Source of the DNA: Faecalicatena_A orotica
GTDB lineage: Bacteria > Bacillota > Clostridia > Lachnospirales > Lachnospiraceae
Assembly: GCF_040545875.1 (NCBI RefSeq)
Contig: NZ_JBEPMR010000013.1
Length of the DNA stretch: 64,000 nt
Reading direction: 5' to 3' (one strand)
The position numbers and the translations under genes are program-made. Shown in pieces: positions 26,926 through 36,204 of the stretch. Below the pieces are notes generated by a model that saw only the letters and a program-made list of their open reading frames with translations, ran no database searches and was not told where the DNA came from. Each line of letters opens with the position of its first letter. Position 1 is the first letter of the stretch.

Positions 26926-26945
26926 GTCCCGGTCCTGCCCGGGAC
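26926..26945 (-). other. Hairpin before thiI
   Basis: GTCCCGG-N6-CCGGGAC forms a 7-bp GC-rich stem about 20 bp upstream of the thiI start. A translational control or RNA processing element is possible; no T-run is present. Confidence 0.45.
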
Positions 26946-26957
26946 TACTTCATATGG

Positions 26958-27018
26958 CCGGTACACCGTAAAACAGTAAAATTGCTAATGTGCATCCACC
27001 TGCCGTACGGTGTACCGG
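26958..27018. repeat. Perfect 13-bp inverted repeat between nifS-type gene and thiI
   Basis: CCGGTACACCGTA (26958-26970) and its exact reverse complement at 27006-27018 lie around 35 bp. The second arm starts 8 bp from the desulfurase stop. It could be a long stem-loop or a regulator target. No T-run follows. Confidence 0.6.
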
Positions 27019-27025
27019 TTACTTG

Positions 27026-28183
27026 TTAACGTCTCGTATATTTTCTTAGCATTGGAACACAATTATATAACGTATCAAGCGTATAGTCAATTTCTTCCTT
27101 CGTGGTAAACTCTGACATACTGAATCTTACCGTCGCATCCAGAAATTGTTTCGGCGCCCCGATTCCTTTCAGGACACCGCTGACCGCCGGATGGTTGGAG
27201 GAGCATGCCGACCCGGAAGATACATAAATCCCTTTATCCTCCAGTGCATGGAGAAGTACCTCACTGCGGATTCCCGCGATTCCCACGCTGATAATATGTG
27301 GCGCGCTGCTATCATCTGTCAGTCCGTGCACGGTAGAGTCTTCAATCCGGCCAAGCCCCTCTAAAAAATACGACTTTAATTCACGCATCAGAGCCACCTT
27401 CATATCCAGATCCTGATAAATCATCTTGGACGCAAGCCCCAGTCCCGCGATTCCCGGAACGTTTTCCGTGCCGGAACGGATATTCTTCTGCTGTTCCCCG
27501 CCGAACACAATGGGTTTTATCTTTACTTTTTCATTGATATAAATAAAACCGATTCCCTTCGGGCCGTGAATCTTATGCCCGCTGGCCGTCAGCATGTCGA
27601 TACCCTGACGTTTCGGATAAATATGGTATTTACCGAAGCCCTGAACCGCATCTGAATGGAACAGTATGGATGGATTGTATTTCTTGACGATCTGCACCGC
27701 TTCATCGATCGGCTGTACAGCGCCCATCTCATTATTTACATACATGATGGAGACAAGGATTGTTTCCGGGCAAAGCGCTTCTTTCAGCGCCTCTAACTTC
27801 ACCCTTCCGTTTGCATCTACCGGAAGATAAGTGACCGCAAATCCCTCTTCCTCCTCCAGATATCTCATTGTATTCAGGATGGCCGGATGTTCAATCGATG
27901 ACGTGATCAGATGGTTTCCCGCTCTTTTATTCGCCCTCGCACTTCCGATCAGGGCAAGATTATCACTTTCCGTCCCGCCTGAAGTGAAAAAAATCTCCTT
28001 CTGGTTTACCTTCAGTATTTTTGCCAGTCTGTCTTTCGATTCCTTGACATAGTGCTCCGCATCCACGCCTTTTCTGTGCATGGAGGACGGATTGCCGTAG
28101 TCCTGACACATCACTTTATAAACCAAATCCCCAACTTCCGGGTAACACCTGGTCGTTGCTGAATTATCCAAATAAACTTCCAT
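27026..28183 (-). CDS. Cysteine desulfurase, NifS/IscS family
   Basis: A 385-aa PLP enzyme that mobilises sulfur from cysteine. PLP lysine K204 is in ASGHKIHGPKG and the catalytic cysteine C327 is in SSGSACSSN. It is shorter than many IscS. It is paired with thiI as in the B. subtilis NifZ-ThiI system, so tRNA 4-thiouridine synthesis is its likely main use (inference). Confidence 0.92.
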   Translation of the reverse strand: MEVYLDNSATTRCYPEVGDLVYKVMCQDYGNPSSMHRKGVDAEHYVKESKDRLAKILKVNQKEIFFTSGGTESDNLALIGSARANKRAGNHLITSSIEHPAILNTMRYLEEEEGFAVTYLPVDANGRVKLEALKEALCPETILVSIMYVNNEMGAVQPIDEAVQIVKKYNPSILFHSDAVQGFGKYHIYPKRQGIDMLTASGHKIHGPKGIGFIYINEKVKIKPIVFGGEQQKNIRSGTENVPGIAGLGLASKMIYQDLDMKVALMRELKSYFLEGLGRIEDSTVHGLTDDSSAPHIISVGIAGIRSEVLLHALEDKGIYVSSGSACSSNHPAVSGVLKGIGAPKQFLDATVRFSMSEFTTKEEIDYTLDTLYNCVPMLRKYTRR

Positions 28184-28233
28184 GATATTCTTCCTTTACT
28201 ATTTCTTATTAATACATTATGCGTCTGGAACCG

Positions 28234-28971
28234 TCATTGTTCTAAATGATACATTAGTATTGAAAGTACTGTCAGTCCGGCCGTCTCCGTCCGCAGGATG
28301 CGCCTGCCCAGTGTGACAGGCTGTGCACCTTCTGCCGCTGCCTTTTCGACTTCTTCCTCATCAAAGCCGCCCTCCGGCCCAATGAAAACGCCGACGCTCT
28401 GCCCCTGTCTGACTGCGGAGATAATCTCTTTCGTTTTTTCCATCCCCGCCGCCATCTCATAAGGGATCAGGAGCACATCCAGTTCTTTTGCATATTCCAG
28501 TGCCTCTGCAAAACGCATGACCGGCTTCACCTCAGGAATCAGGCTGCGTCCCGACTGTTTCGCCGCACCGAGTGCGATCGCGTTCCAGCGTTCCGTCTTT
28601 TTCTTTGCCTTCTTTTCGTCCAGCTTAACCACCGCACGCCGTGTCGCTACCGGTACGATCTCGAAGACTCCGAGTTCGACTGCTTTCTGGATGATCAGTT
28701 CCATCTTATCCCCCTTCGGGAGCCCCTGAAACAGATAGATTCTGGATGCAAGCTCCGAATAGCTCTTTTCGGAAGAAAGGATGTTCAGAACCACTTCCGT
28801 TTCTTCCAGCCTGTCTACCTCACAGACATAGTCAGTCCCCTGTCCGTCACTGATTCCTACCCTTTCTCCGGGCATAATCCGAAGAACATTCTTCATATGG
28901 TTCACATCCGGTCCGGTGATAAAGATATGCGGATCCCTGATCTGGGATGGTTCTGTAAAAAAATGATGCAT
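28234..28971 (-). CDS. rsmE: 16S rRNA m3U1498 methyltransferase RsmE
   Basis: A 245-aa SPOUT methyltransferase. An N-terminal PUA-like domain (about 1-70) precedes the knotted SAM domain with VGVFIGPEGGFDEEEV and LGRRILRTETAGL. It sits 14 bp downstream of prmA, a pairing that is widespread in Firmicutes. Confidence 0.95.
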   Translation of the reverse strand: MHHFFTEPSQIRDPHIFITGPDVNHMKNVLRIMPGERVGISDGQGTDYVCEVDRLEETEVVLNILSSEKSYSELASRIYLFQGLPKGDKMELIIQKAVELGVFEIVPVATRRAVVKLDEKKAKKKTERWNAIALGAAKQSGRSLIPEVKPVMRFAEALEYAKELDVLLIPYEMAAGMEKTKEIISAVRQGQSVGVFIGPEGGFDEEEVEKAAAEGAQPVTLGRRILRTETAGLTVLSILMYHLEQ

Positions 28972-28985
28972 ATCGAAAGCCCCCT

Positions 28986-29939
28986 CTAATTCTTACGCGC
29001 TGTCACAGATACCCATTCGCCCTGATATGTGACTTCCAGAACTTCCAGGCCAGCCTTTTTGACAGCTTCCACTACGGTCTCTTCCTTATCGTCAATGATT
29101 CCGCTAGTAATGTAGATACCGCCCTTTTTCATCTGGTTCACAATGACAGGCGTCAGAACTGTCAGTACATCTGCAAGAATGTTTGCGGCAACGATGTCGT
29201 ATTTCCCGTAACCGACTTTATCCTGTACCTCTTTGTCGTCTATAATATTGCCGATCATGACTTCATACTGGTCAGGACGGATACCGTTCACTTCCATGTT
29301 CTCATGGGTTGCCTCGATTGCACATGGGTCAAGGTCTGTTCCGACAGCATAAGCGGCACCAAATTTCAGCGCCAGCATCCCTAATATTCCACTCCCACAT
29401 CCGACATCCAGAATCCTTGCCCCGTCCGTCACATACTTCTTGAGCTGGCGGATACAGAGCTGCGTCGTCTCATGCATTCCGGTTCCAAATGCAGTTCCCG
29501 GGTCAATATGAACGACCATCTTGTCCTCATCTTCCGGTTTTACATCTTCCCATGACGGGATAATCAGGATATCATCCACATAAAACTGGTGGAAAAACTG
29601 TTTCCAGTTGTTTACCCAGTCCAGATCTTCTGTCTGGGACTCTTCAATCGTACATTCCCCCACATTTACATATGAGGCCATGTCTTTCAGCTCCGCCCTG
29701 ACATTCTTCAGGATTTCTTCTGTCTCTTCCCCTTCATCCAGATAGAAGCTTAAATAAGCCACACCGTCATCCATCTCCGTTACCGGCAGGATGTCTACGA
29801 ACATCTGCTCCTTGTCTGCCGCTGTCAGAGGTATTTTATCCTCAATCTCCACGCCTTCGATCCCCAGGTCCATCAGCATACTGCTGACAATGTCTTCCGC
29901 CTCTGTTGTTGTCTTTAATCTGAATTTATTCCATCTCAT
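28986..29939 (-). CDS. prmA: Ribosomal protein L11 methyltransferase
   Basis: A 317-aa SAM methyltransferase that trimethylates ribosomal protein L11. Motif I is ARILDVGCGSGILGMLAL, with NILADVL further on. The start overlaps the upstream MATE stop as TAATG, so expression is coupled. Confidence 0.95.
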   Translation of the reverse strand: MRWNKFRLKTTTEAEDIVSSMLMDLGIEGVEIEDKIPLTAADKEQMFVDILPVTEMDDGVAYLSFYLDEGEETEEILKNVRAELKDMASYVNVGECTIEESQTEDLDWVNNWKQFFHQFYVDDILIIPSWEDVKPEDEDKMVVHIDPGTAFGTGMHETTQLCIRQLKKYVTDGARILDVGCGSGILGMLALKFGAAYAVGTDLDPCAIEATHENMEVNGIRPDQYEVMIGNIIDDKEVQDKVGYGKYDIVAANILADVLTVLTPVIVNQMKKGGIYITSGIIDDKEETVVEAVKKAGLEVLEVTYQGEWVSVTARKN

Positions 29940-31315
29940 TATTTTTTATCCTCCTGAAATATTTTTTTCAATTTCTTTATCACATGAAAATATGCCGGTA
30001 TCAGAAACAAAACCGCGGCAATCCATGCCAGTCCGTTTCCAAGGCAGACCGCTTTATATCCGAATGCAGGAACGAGGACAAAGCCGACAAATGACCTTGC
30101 CGCCATCTCACATACTCCCGCGAGGATTGCAAAGCCGCTGTATCCCATCCCCTGAATCAGAAGACGTACGATATTCACCAATGCCAGCAGGATGTAAAAC
30201 GCGACAGAACCGATCAGGTACAGATTAACCTGTTCCAGAAGTTCTGTTTCACTTCCGCTGATAAACAAAGATGCTATATTTTTTCCCCACAGCAGGGTAA
30301 TCCCTAAAGCAACAGCTGAATAAACAGCACCGATAATTACACAGCTTTTCAGTCCCCTGCCGATTCTGTCCAGCTTCTTTGCACCTACGTTCTGGCCGCC
30401 ATAGGTTGCCATCGTAGATCCCATCGCATCAAATGGGCACGCCAGCAGCATCTGTATCTTAGACCCCGCGGTTACAGCCGCCACAGCCATAGAGCCAAGT
30501 GAATTGACCGCGATCTGCAGGATGACACTTCCGATGGCAGTAATGGAGAACTGAAGCCCCATAGGAATCCCAATCTTGCATAATGGCACTACGTACTGTT
30601 TCCTGAGCCTTATATCCTCTTTCTTAAGACGAAGTATCGGAAAGTGTTTAATCACATAAAAAAGGCATAAAACGCCGGATACTGCCTGTGATATTACAGT
30701 CGCCCATGCCGCACCGGCAACCCCCATCTTAAAAACAACAATCAGCAGGATATCCAGCAGAATGTTTAGCAGAGAAGAAATCGTCAGGAACACGACTGGT
30801 GTCTTGGCATCGCCGAGTGAACGGATATATCCCGCCAGCAGATTATATAGGAATGTAGCCGGGATCCCTGCAAATATTACTACAATATAATTGTATGCCC
30901 CGTCAACAATGTCTGATGGGGTATTCATGAATTCAAGTATGGGGCGGCACAAAATAACTGTCAGCACCGTCATAACCAGTGCAAATATAGCCGCAAGCAA
31001 TGCGCTGTTCCCGACAAAGGCGCGCAGCCTCTTTTCATCCTTTGCCCCGAATTTCTGTGCAACGGGAATCGCAAAGCCATTACACACTCCCATGCAAAAC
31101 CCGATCACGCAAAAATTGACAGACCCTGTTGCACCGACCGATGCCAGCGCATGTACTCCCAGAAATCTTCCTACAATCATGGTATCTGCCATGTTATAAA
31201 ACTGCTGAAACAAAAATCCAAATATCATAGGCAGGGTAAATTCCAGAATCAGTTTCATAGGACTCCCCTGCGTCATATCTTTCATCAACGACTTTTTCTT
31301 TGCTGTATTTTCCAT
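29939..31315 (-). CDS. MATE family efflux transporter
   Basis: A 458-aa, 12-segment multidrug or organic cation exporter of the MATE family. Visible motifs are PMIFGFLFQQFYNMADTMI near the N-terminus and LGDAKTPVVFLTISSLLNILLD in the middle. The frame begins at 31321, but AAGGAG lies 7 nt upstream of the ATG at 31315 (MENTAKKK). It is translationally coupled to prmA. The substrate is unknown. Confidence 0.92.
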   Translation of the reverse strand: MENTAKKKSLMKDMTQGSPMKLILEFTLPMIFGFLFQQFYNMADTMIVGRFLGVHALASVGATGSVNFCVIGFCMGVCNGFAIPVAQKFGAKDEKRLRAFVGNSALLAAIFALVMTVLTVILCRPILEFMNTPSDIVDGAYNYIVVIFAGIPATFLYNLLAGYIRSLGDAKTPVVFLTISSLLNILLDILLIVVFKMGVAGAAWATVISQAVSGVLCLFYVIKHFPILRLKKEDIRLRKQYVVPLCKIGIPMGLQFSITAIGSVILQIAVNSLGSMAVAAVTAGSKIQMLLACPFDAMGSTMATYGGQNVGAKKLDRIGRGLKSCVIIGAVYSAVALGITLLWGKNIASLFISGSETELLEQVNLYLIGSVAFYILLALVNIVRLLIQGMGYSGFAILAGVCEMAARSFVGFVLVPAFGYKAVCLGNGLAWIAAVLFLIPAYFHVIKKLKKIFQEDKK

Positions 31316-31462
31316 CTTCATGCTCCTTAAAGTAAATAAAACCTGTAACCGCTTTTAAGCAATCCAACGTAAACTATATCTCTTTTCTATATTACATGCA
31401 AGATTTTTTTCACTCCCATGCATTAAGCACCGGAATTGGTATAGCACCGCTTTCCTATGATT

Positions 31463-32365
31463 TTACCGCACTTTCTCCGGGATTGCCAGTATAAATAAAG
31501 TGGAAAGTACCAGTGCAAACCCGAGAAGGTCCATTTTCATAAACGTTGTCCCAAGAGCCGCAGCCGCAACCACAGTAGCTGCAACAGGCTCTACACTCGA
31601 AAAGAGGCCGGCATACACAGAACCAGTATATTTCACCGAGGACAGGTAAAAACAGAAAGGAAGGATTGTTCCCACTGTAATTATCATCAGAAATGCCGCT
31701 ATAACCTGCCAGTCAATCACTGCCGGTATCCGCCACGGCCTCACTACTGCCATAAGCAGGGTTCCGCCGCATATCATCCCCCATGCGCTGACCGTTTCCG
31801 CAGAATAGCGCTTCAGGAGAGGCGCTGGCAGGACACCGTAAAAACAGGTTGTGACAGCTACAAGCATTCCCAGAAACAGACCCTTTCCAGAAATCGTCAA
31901 CGTAGAAAAATCACCGTGGGTAGCAACCACCGCGATGCCTGCAACCGCTGCACAGACAGCCAGCATCTCCTTTACGCTCGGCATAATTTTATGTACGACT
32001 GCAAAAAACAAGATCAGAATAGCCGGGTTCAGATACTGGAAAATGGTTGCCGTTCCTGCATTCATTTCCTGTACTGCCGAGAAAAAGGTAAACTGCATTC
32101 CCATCATCCCAAGTATTCCAAACAGGACCAGCCTGATCCCGTCATTTTTATCCTTCCACACACTGACAATATCCTGTTTCTTTATTTTAGCGTAAATTAG
32201 CAGCAGGATTCCTGCCGATATAAGCCGGTACGGCACCAGCCATTCCGATACAATTCCTTTCTTCTCGAACAGAAACTGTGCCGCCGGACTTGTTACTCCC
32301 CACAGTACACCTGCAAGAAATGCATACAGGCAGCCCTTCATCCTTAATTTCCTATCTTGTGTCAT
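31463..32365 (-). CDS. EamA/DMT family permease
   Basis: A 300-aa protein with about ten membrane segments in two EamA repeats (GVLWGVTSPAAQFLF and ATIFQYLNPAILILFF). Such proteins export or import amino acids or metabolites. The reading frame extends upstream to a GTG at 32398. The ATG at 32365 with TTTTAGG upstream is chosen with modest confidence. Substrate is unknown. Confidence 0.85.
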   Translation of the reverse strand: MTQDRKLRMKGCLYAFLAGVLWGVTSPAAQFLFEKKGIVSEWLVPYRLISAGILLLIYAKIKKQDIVSVWKDKNDGIRLVLFGILGMMGMQFTFFSAVQEMNAGTATIFQYLNPAILILFFAVVHKIMPSVKEMLAVCAAVAGIAVVATHGDFSTLTISGKGLFLGMLVAVTTCFYGVLPAPLLKRYSAETVSAWGMICGGTLLMAVVRPWRIPAVIDWQVIAAFLMIITVGTILPFCFYLSSVKYTGSVYAGLFSSVEPVAATVVAAAALGTTFMKMDLLGFALVLSTLFILAIPEKVR

Positions 32366-32533
32366 CCTAAAAATCCCCATATTTTCCAAGAGGTACACAC
32401 TGCCTTGCCCCCTCTTATTTTTCCTATTCGCTTATCGCAAGAAATTATTTATTACAATATAAAATATTTTAGTTTCTTCTGTTTTATTTTAGTTTTCAAA
32501 GAAATGCGTATAAGCATCAATTGACAGAAGAAA

Positions 32534-32580
32534 TCGCAGTGCAATGAGGGCATTGTAAACGTGCCCCTATTGCACTGCGA
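32534..32580 (-). terminator. Terminator after the molybdopterin operon
   Basis: Two 19-nt arms (32534-32552 and 32562-32580) pair with one mismatch and one G-U pair. On the minus strand they are followed by ATTTCTTCT, about 30 bp after the MOSC stop. Confidence 0.75.
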
Positions 32581-32607
32581 ATCTCCTTATCAGCTGTGAT
32601 TCTCCTG

Positions 32608-33039
32608 CTATTTCATAATTTCCATAACATCTCCCGTGCGGATCCGCCCTCCCTTTATTACTTTAGCAAACACACCCTCTCTGGGCATAATACATTCTCC
32701 CATTTTCTGAAAAATCTCACAGCCGTGGTGGCATTCCTTTCCAATCTGTGTCATCTCCAGAATCACATCATTGCAACGAAACCTAGTGCCCACGGGCAGA
32801 TTTCTGAAATCAAACCCTTCCACGACCAGATTTTCCCCAAAAGCACCATCCGCCACCTCTGCGCCCCTCTTTCGGAACTCTTCTATTTTATCATGCGACA
32901 GCAGGCTGACCTGCCTGTGCCATTTACCTGCGTGGGCGTCCCCTTCCAGACCAAAATCTTCTATAAAAAGTGCTTCACCCACATTTGTTTTCTGCGTTCC
33001 CTTTGCAGGGCTTGTGCAGACTGCCATCACCTTTCCCAT
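32608..33039 (-). CDS. MOSC domain protein
   Basis: A 143-aa MOSC (molybdenum cofactor sulfurase C-terminal) domain protein. The beta-barrel shows the conserved FGENLVVEGF segment, and the cysteine lies in CHHGCEIFQKMGEC. MOSC domains move sulfur or handle a metal-cofactor intermediate. It is the last gene of the moaC-mogA-moaA-MOSC operon, suggesting a role in Moco maturation or use. ATG without clear consensus ribosome site. Confidence 0.85.
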   Translation of the reverse strand: MGKVMAVCTSPAKGTQKTNVGEALFIEDFGLEGDAHAGKWHRQVSLLSHDKIEEFRKRGAEVADGAFGENLVVEGFDFRNLPVGTRFRCNDVILEMTQIGKECHHGCEIFQKMGECIMPREGVFAKVIKGGRIRTGDVMEIMK

Positions 33040-33062
33040 TCATATCCTCCCTTTTGTCCGCT

Positions 33063-34052
33063 TCAGCCGCCAATACTGGACATCTGTTTCTGCTCCAGAT
33101 CTTCCTGTTTCGAGCTGCCCTCCATTTGAAACTGATGGCTGCGCGGCTTTTCAAATATGACTTTTTGTATCATCTCTTCCAGTTCCTTCTCCCCGGCCTC
33201 ATTTCTAAGCATCGCCCTTAAATCTACTCCTGTGGAATATTGAAGGCATGGCTTTAAAAATCCTTCTGCTGTCAGCCGGACTCTGTTGCAGCTTTCGCAG
33301 AACTTGTGGGAAACTGCACTAATAAATCCAGTCTTCCCGGTAAACCCGGGAAACCTTGCATAAATGGCAGGTCCATTCCCAAAATTACCCGTTAAAAACT
33401 GTGCTTCGCCGAAAGCCGCCTTTAACGCTTCATATACTAGCTCCTGACTGCTGAATGGATACTCTTTCCCCAGTCCGATCGGCATCATCTCGATAAAACG
33501 TACATCGATCGGTCTTTCTTTTGCCATATAGGCAAGGGGCCCCCACTGCGACTCGTTCTCTCCGTGCAGTGCAACACAATTCACCTTGACCCGGATATCC
33601 GGATACTGAAGTGCTGCTTCCAGACCTCTCAGCGCCGCCTCCAGCTCATCTCTGCGTGTGAGTTTCATATACTGTGCGCGGTCCAGCGTATCCAGACTAA
33701 CATTCACCGCATCCAGTCCCGCGGCTGCAAGCTCTTCTATCTGCTCTGCAAGCAGCACACCATTTGTGGTCAGCGTTACCTGTTCTATGCCTTCTATTTC
33801 CTTTATAGAACGCAGAAGGCTGCCAAGCCCCTTCCTCACAAGAGGTTCACCGCCTGTCAGCTTGACCCTTGTAATGCCGAGTTTTGCACAAATCCGGCAG
33901 ATACGTGTCATTTCATCGAACGAAAGAATCTCGCTGTGACTCACCTGTTCGACACCTTCCTCTGGCATGCAGTAAACGCAGCGCAGATTACATCTGTCCG
34001 TCACGGAAATGCGCAGGTATTCTATTTTTCTTCCATACTGGTCTAACATCAC
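33063..34052 (-). CDS. moaA: GTP 3',8-cyclase MoaA
   Basis: A 329-aa radical-SAM enzyme for the first step of molybdopterin synthesis. The N-terminal cluster motif is C21, C25 and C28 (CNLRCVYC), and the second cluster cysteines lie in CESCNRVRL and KPCLQYS. The C-terminal GG needed for activity is present (SSIGG). It has 55 bp to mogA and 23 bp to the MOSC gene. Confidence 0.96.
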   Translation of the reverse strand: MMLDQYGRKIEYLRISVTDRCNLRCVYCMPEEGVEQVSHSEILSFDEMTRICRICAKLGITRVKLTGGEPLVRKGLGSLLRSIKEIEGIEQVTLTTNGVLLAEQIEELAAAGLDAVNVSLDTLDRAQYMKLTRRDELEAALRGLEAALQYPDIRVKVNCVALHGENESQWGPLAYMAKERPIDVRFIEMMPIGLGKEYPFSSQELVYEALKAAFGEAQFLTGNFGNGPAIYARFPGFTGKTGFISAVSHKFCESCNRVRLTAEGFLKPCLQYSTGVDLRAMLRNEAGEKELEEMIQKVIFEKPRSHQFQMEGSSKQEDLEQKQMSSIGG

Positions 34053-34107
34053 ATCTCCTTCTGCCGTAAAATCACCCTGCCCCTATTATACTCGATTTCC
34101 ACGGACT

Positions 34108-34626
34108 TTACAATCCGGGGTTCTTCACTTTGCTTCCGCACTCTCCTGTCATACCCTTCATGATTTCTAACCCGTGAGGCAGGGATGAAAGGATACATTC
34201 CAGATTTTCCTTTACAGCCTTTGGGCTCCCGGGAAGGTTTACAATCAAAGTCTCTCCCCGGATCACGGATGCCCCCCGGCTCAGCATCGCTCTTGGTGTA
34301 ATCTGAAGGGAGGCATAGCGCATCGCCTCCGCAATCCCCGGTGCATTCTTCGACGCCACCGCAAGTGTAGCCTCTGGTGTGCAGTCTCTGGGGGAAAACC
34401 CTGTCCCGCCTGTTGTCAGGATCAGATCCATCTTCTTTTCATCACATAGTTCAATCAGTTTTTCTTCCAGCATTTTCTGGTCGTCCGGAAGGAGGATCAT
34501 CTCAGCTGTTTCATACCCCTCATGCTCTATCATCTCCCGGATCAGCGGACCACTTTTGTCCTCCCGCTCGCCTGCATATCCTTTATCACTCAGCGTTATG
34601 ACTGCTGTCTTCCACTTTCTTTTCAT
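34108..34626 (-). CDS. mogA: Molybdopterin adenylyltransferase-type protein MogA/MoaB
   Basis: A 172-aa MoaB/MogA-like protein that adenylates molybdopterin. The family motifs TGGTGFSPRDCTPEAT and LPGSPKAVKEN are intact. The frame extends upstream to 34716, but GTGGTGA lies before the ATG at 34626 and gives MKRKWKTAVITLSDKGY. Its first 41 bp lie inside the end of moaC. Confidence 0.93.
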   Translation of the reverse strand: MKRKWKTAVITLSDKGYAGEREDKSGPLIREMIEHEGYETAEMILLPDDQKMLEEKLIELCDEKKMDLILTTGGTGFSPRDCTPEATLAVASKNAPGIAEAMRYASLQITPRAMLSRGASVIRGETLIVNLPGSPKAVKENLECILSSLPHGLEIMKGMTGECGSKVKNPGL

Positions 34627-35092
34627 GATAATATTCACCACTCTTTCCGCCAGTCTTCCGGCACAAATAAATTTCCCGAATCTCCATAGACTTGTCCAGT
34701 GCCTTACACATATCATAAATAGTCAGCAACGCAGTACTGACACCCGTAAGTGCTTCCATCTCCACCCCGGTCTTTCCTGTTACCTTCACCGTGCAGTAAC
34801 ACTGTACCGCATATTCCTCCGGCAGCATCTCAAAAGTCACCTTACAGTTTGTGATCGGCAGGATATGGCACATCGGGATCAAGTCCGAAGTCCTCTTCAC
34901 ACCCATGATTCCTGCCGTCGTGGCCACGGATAGAACATCTCCCTTTCCGACTGTGCCGGCACAGATTGCTTCATAAACCTCTCTGTTCACAATAATCTTC
35001 CCTGTCGCCACTGCCTCGCGGACGGTCTCATGCTTTTCCGTTACATCGACCATGAACGCTTTTCCATTTTCATCAAAATGTGTCAAACCCAT
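34586..35092 (-). CDS. moaC: Cyclic pyranopterin monophosphate synthase MoaC
   Basis: A 168-aa partner of MoaA that makes cyclic pyranopterin monophosphate. The signature KRTSDLIPMCHILPI and GVEMEALTGVSTALLTIYDMCK are present. The protein carries about 16 extra residues after the conserved GGKSG, and the coding end overlaps mogA by 41 bp. It is the first gene of the operon. Confidence 0.95.
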   Translation of the reverse strand: MGLTHFDENGKAFMVDVTEKHETVREAVATGKIIVNREVYEAICAGTVGKGDVLSVATTAGIMGVKRTSDLIPMCHILPITNCKVTFEMLPEEYAVQCYCTVKVTGKTGVEMEALTGVSTALLTIYDMCKALDKSMEIREIYLCRKTGGKSGEYYHEKKVEDSSHNAE

Positions 35093-35161
35093 TGTTATCT
35101 TCCTCCCTGTCCTTATTATCTATATTAACACACACAATTTCCAGTGTAAATCTGAATCAAA

Positions 35162-35182
35162 AACATGTATAATAGACATGTT
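35162..35182. promoter_or_regulatory. Inverted repeat between moaC and the AraC regulator
   Basis: AACATGT-ATAATAG-ACATGTT is a perfect 7-bp inverted repeat overlapping a TATAAT-like box. It could be an operator for the divergent promoters; no regulator is identified. Confidence 0.4.
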
Positions 35183-35259
35183 ACCTCTACAATTGTCCAG
35201 AAATGTCAAGAAATACATTTCGTCCTCCCCTATACTAAACAGCAAAGCAGGTGCAGTAA

Positions 35260-36204
35260 ATGAACAGAGATAAAGCAGAGAATCAGTATACAAAAAACAC
35301 ATCCCTGAAAGCAGTCCAGACGATGCAGGAGTATATCGGCACCCACTTTGGGGATGAAGATTTCAGTCTCGAAAAGGTATGTGAGGCCTCCGGTTACTCC
35401 CGGCGCCATGCGGACAGACTCTTCAGATATCATCTGGATATGTCGCTGAAAGATTATATTCACTCTGTTTGTCTGACACAAAGTGTAAAAGAACTGTCAG
35501 AAAGTGATACCAGTATCCTTGAGATTGCGCTCAACAGCCACTTTCAGACACACGAAGGATTCACCCGTTCTTTTCATAAGAAGTTCCACGTAACCCCTTC
35601 GAAGTACAGGCGTACCCAGATCCCTGTCCCTCTGTTTACACAGTACCCGGTTGAACATTACTATGCCCTGCTGGACTATGAAAAACGCAAGGAGGAAATA
35701 AAAATGAATCAGGAAATCAGTTTATGTATGGTAACAGCCAAAGAAAGGCCAAAAAGAAAGCTCATCTACCTCCCCTCTGTAAAGGCGGAAGATTATTTTT
35801 CCTACTGTGAAGAAATGGGCTGTGAATGGGAGGGCCTGCTGAACAGCATCCCGGAAAGATTCGAACCTGCTGCACTCGTCGAACTGCCAGATTTTGCAGT
35901 CCCCGAAGGCTGCTCAAAGACTGCCGCAGGGATAGAAGTCCCACTCACATTCGACAAGCCGCTGCCTGAAGGGTATCTGACCGTAGAATTACAGGAATGT
36001 ACCATGCTCTATTTCCAGAGCGAGCCCTATGAAGATGAGAACGATTTCTGCGCCGCAATCGAAAGTACCTATACTGCGGTAGAAAAATACAAACCCGAGG
36101 TCTACGGCTATCGGTTCGCCTATGACATTGCCCCGAGTTTCAATCTCGGAGCCGAGGCTGCCACAGGTGCCAGACTCGCTGTCCCAGCCGTAAAATCAAG
36201 ATAA
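35260..36204 (+). CDS. AraC-family regulator with C-terminal GyrI-like effector domain
   Basis: A 314-aa regulator with the DNA-binding domain first (about 15-115, two HTH units; SLEKVCEASGYSRRHADRLFRYHL and ILEIALNSHFQTHEGFTRSFHKKF). A GyrI-like or effector-binding C-terminal domain spans about 150-310. This order is that of the Rob/SoxS-related drug-sensing regulators. It is divergent from the molybdopterin operon, but a link is unproven. The ribosome site (AGCAGGTG) is weak. Confidence 0.9.
   Translation: MNRDKAENQYTKNTSLKAVQTMQEYIGTHFGDEDFSLEKVCEASGYSRRHADRLFRYHLDMSLKDYIHSVCLTQSVKELSESDTSILEIALNSHFQTHEGFTRSFHKKFHVTPSKYRRTQIPVPLFTQYPVEHYYALLDYEKRKEEIKMNQEISLCMVTAKERPKRKLIYLPSVKAEDYFSYCEEMGCEWEGLLNSIPERFEPAALVELPDFAVPEGCSKTAAGIEVPLTFDKPLPEGYLTVELQECTMLYFQSEPYEDENDFCAAIESTYTAVEKYKPEVYGYRFAYDIAPSFNLGAEAATGARLAVPAVKSR

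Noticed and set aside
34950..35260. Molybdenum cofactor riboswitch before moaC
   Set aside because: No consistent multi-stem fold can be drawn in the short leader; only the inverted repeat at 35162-35182 is visible.
35230..35481. 83-aa leftward frame in the AraC gene start
   Set aside because: Antisense to the HTH domain coding region with no ribosome site.
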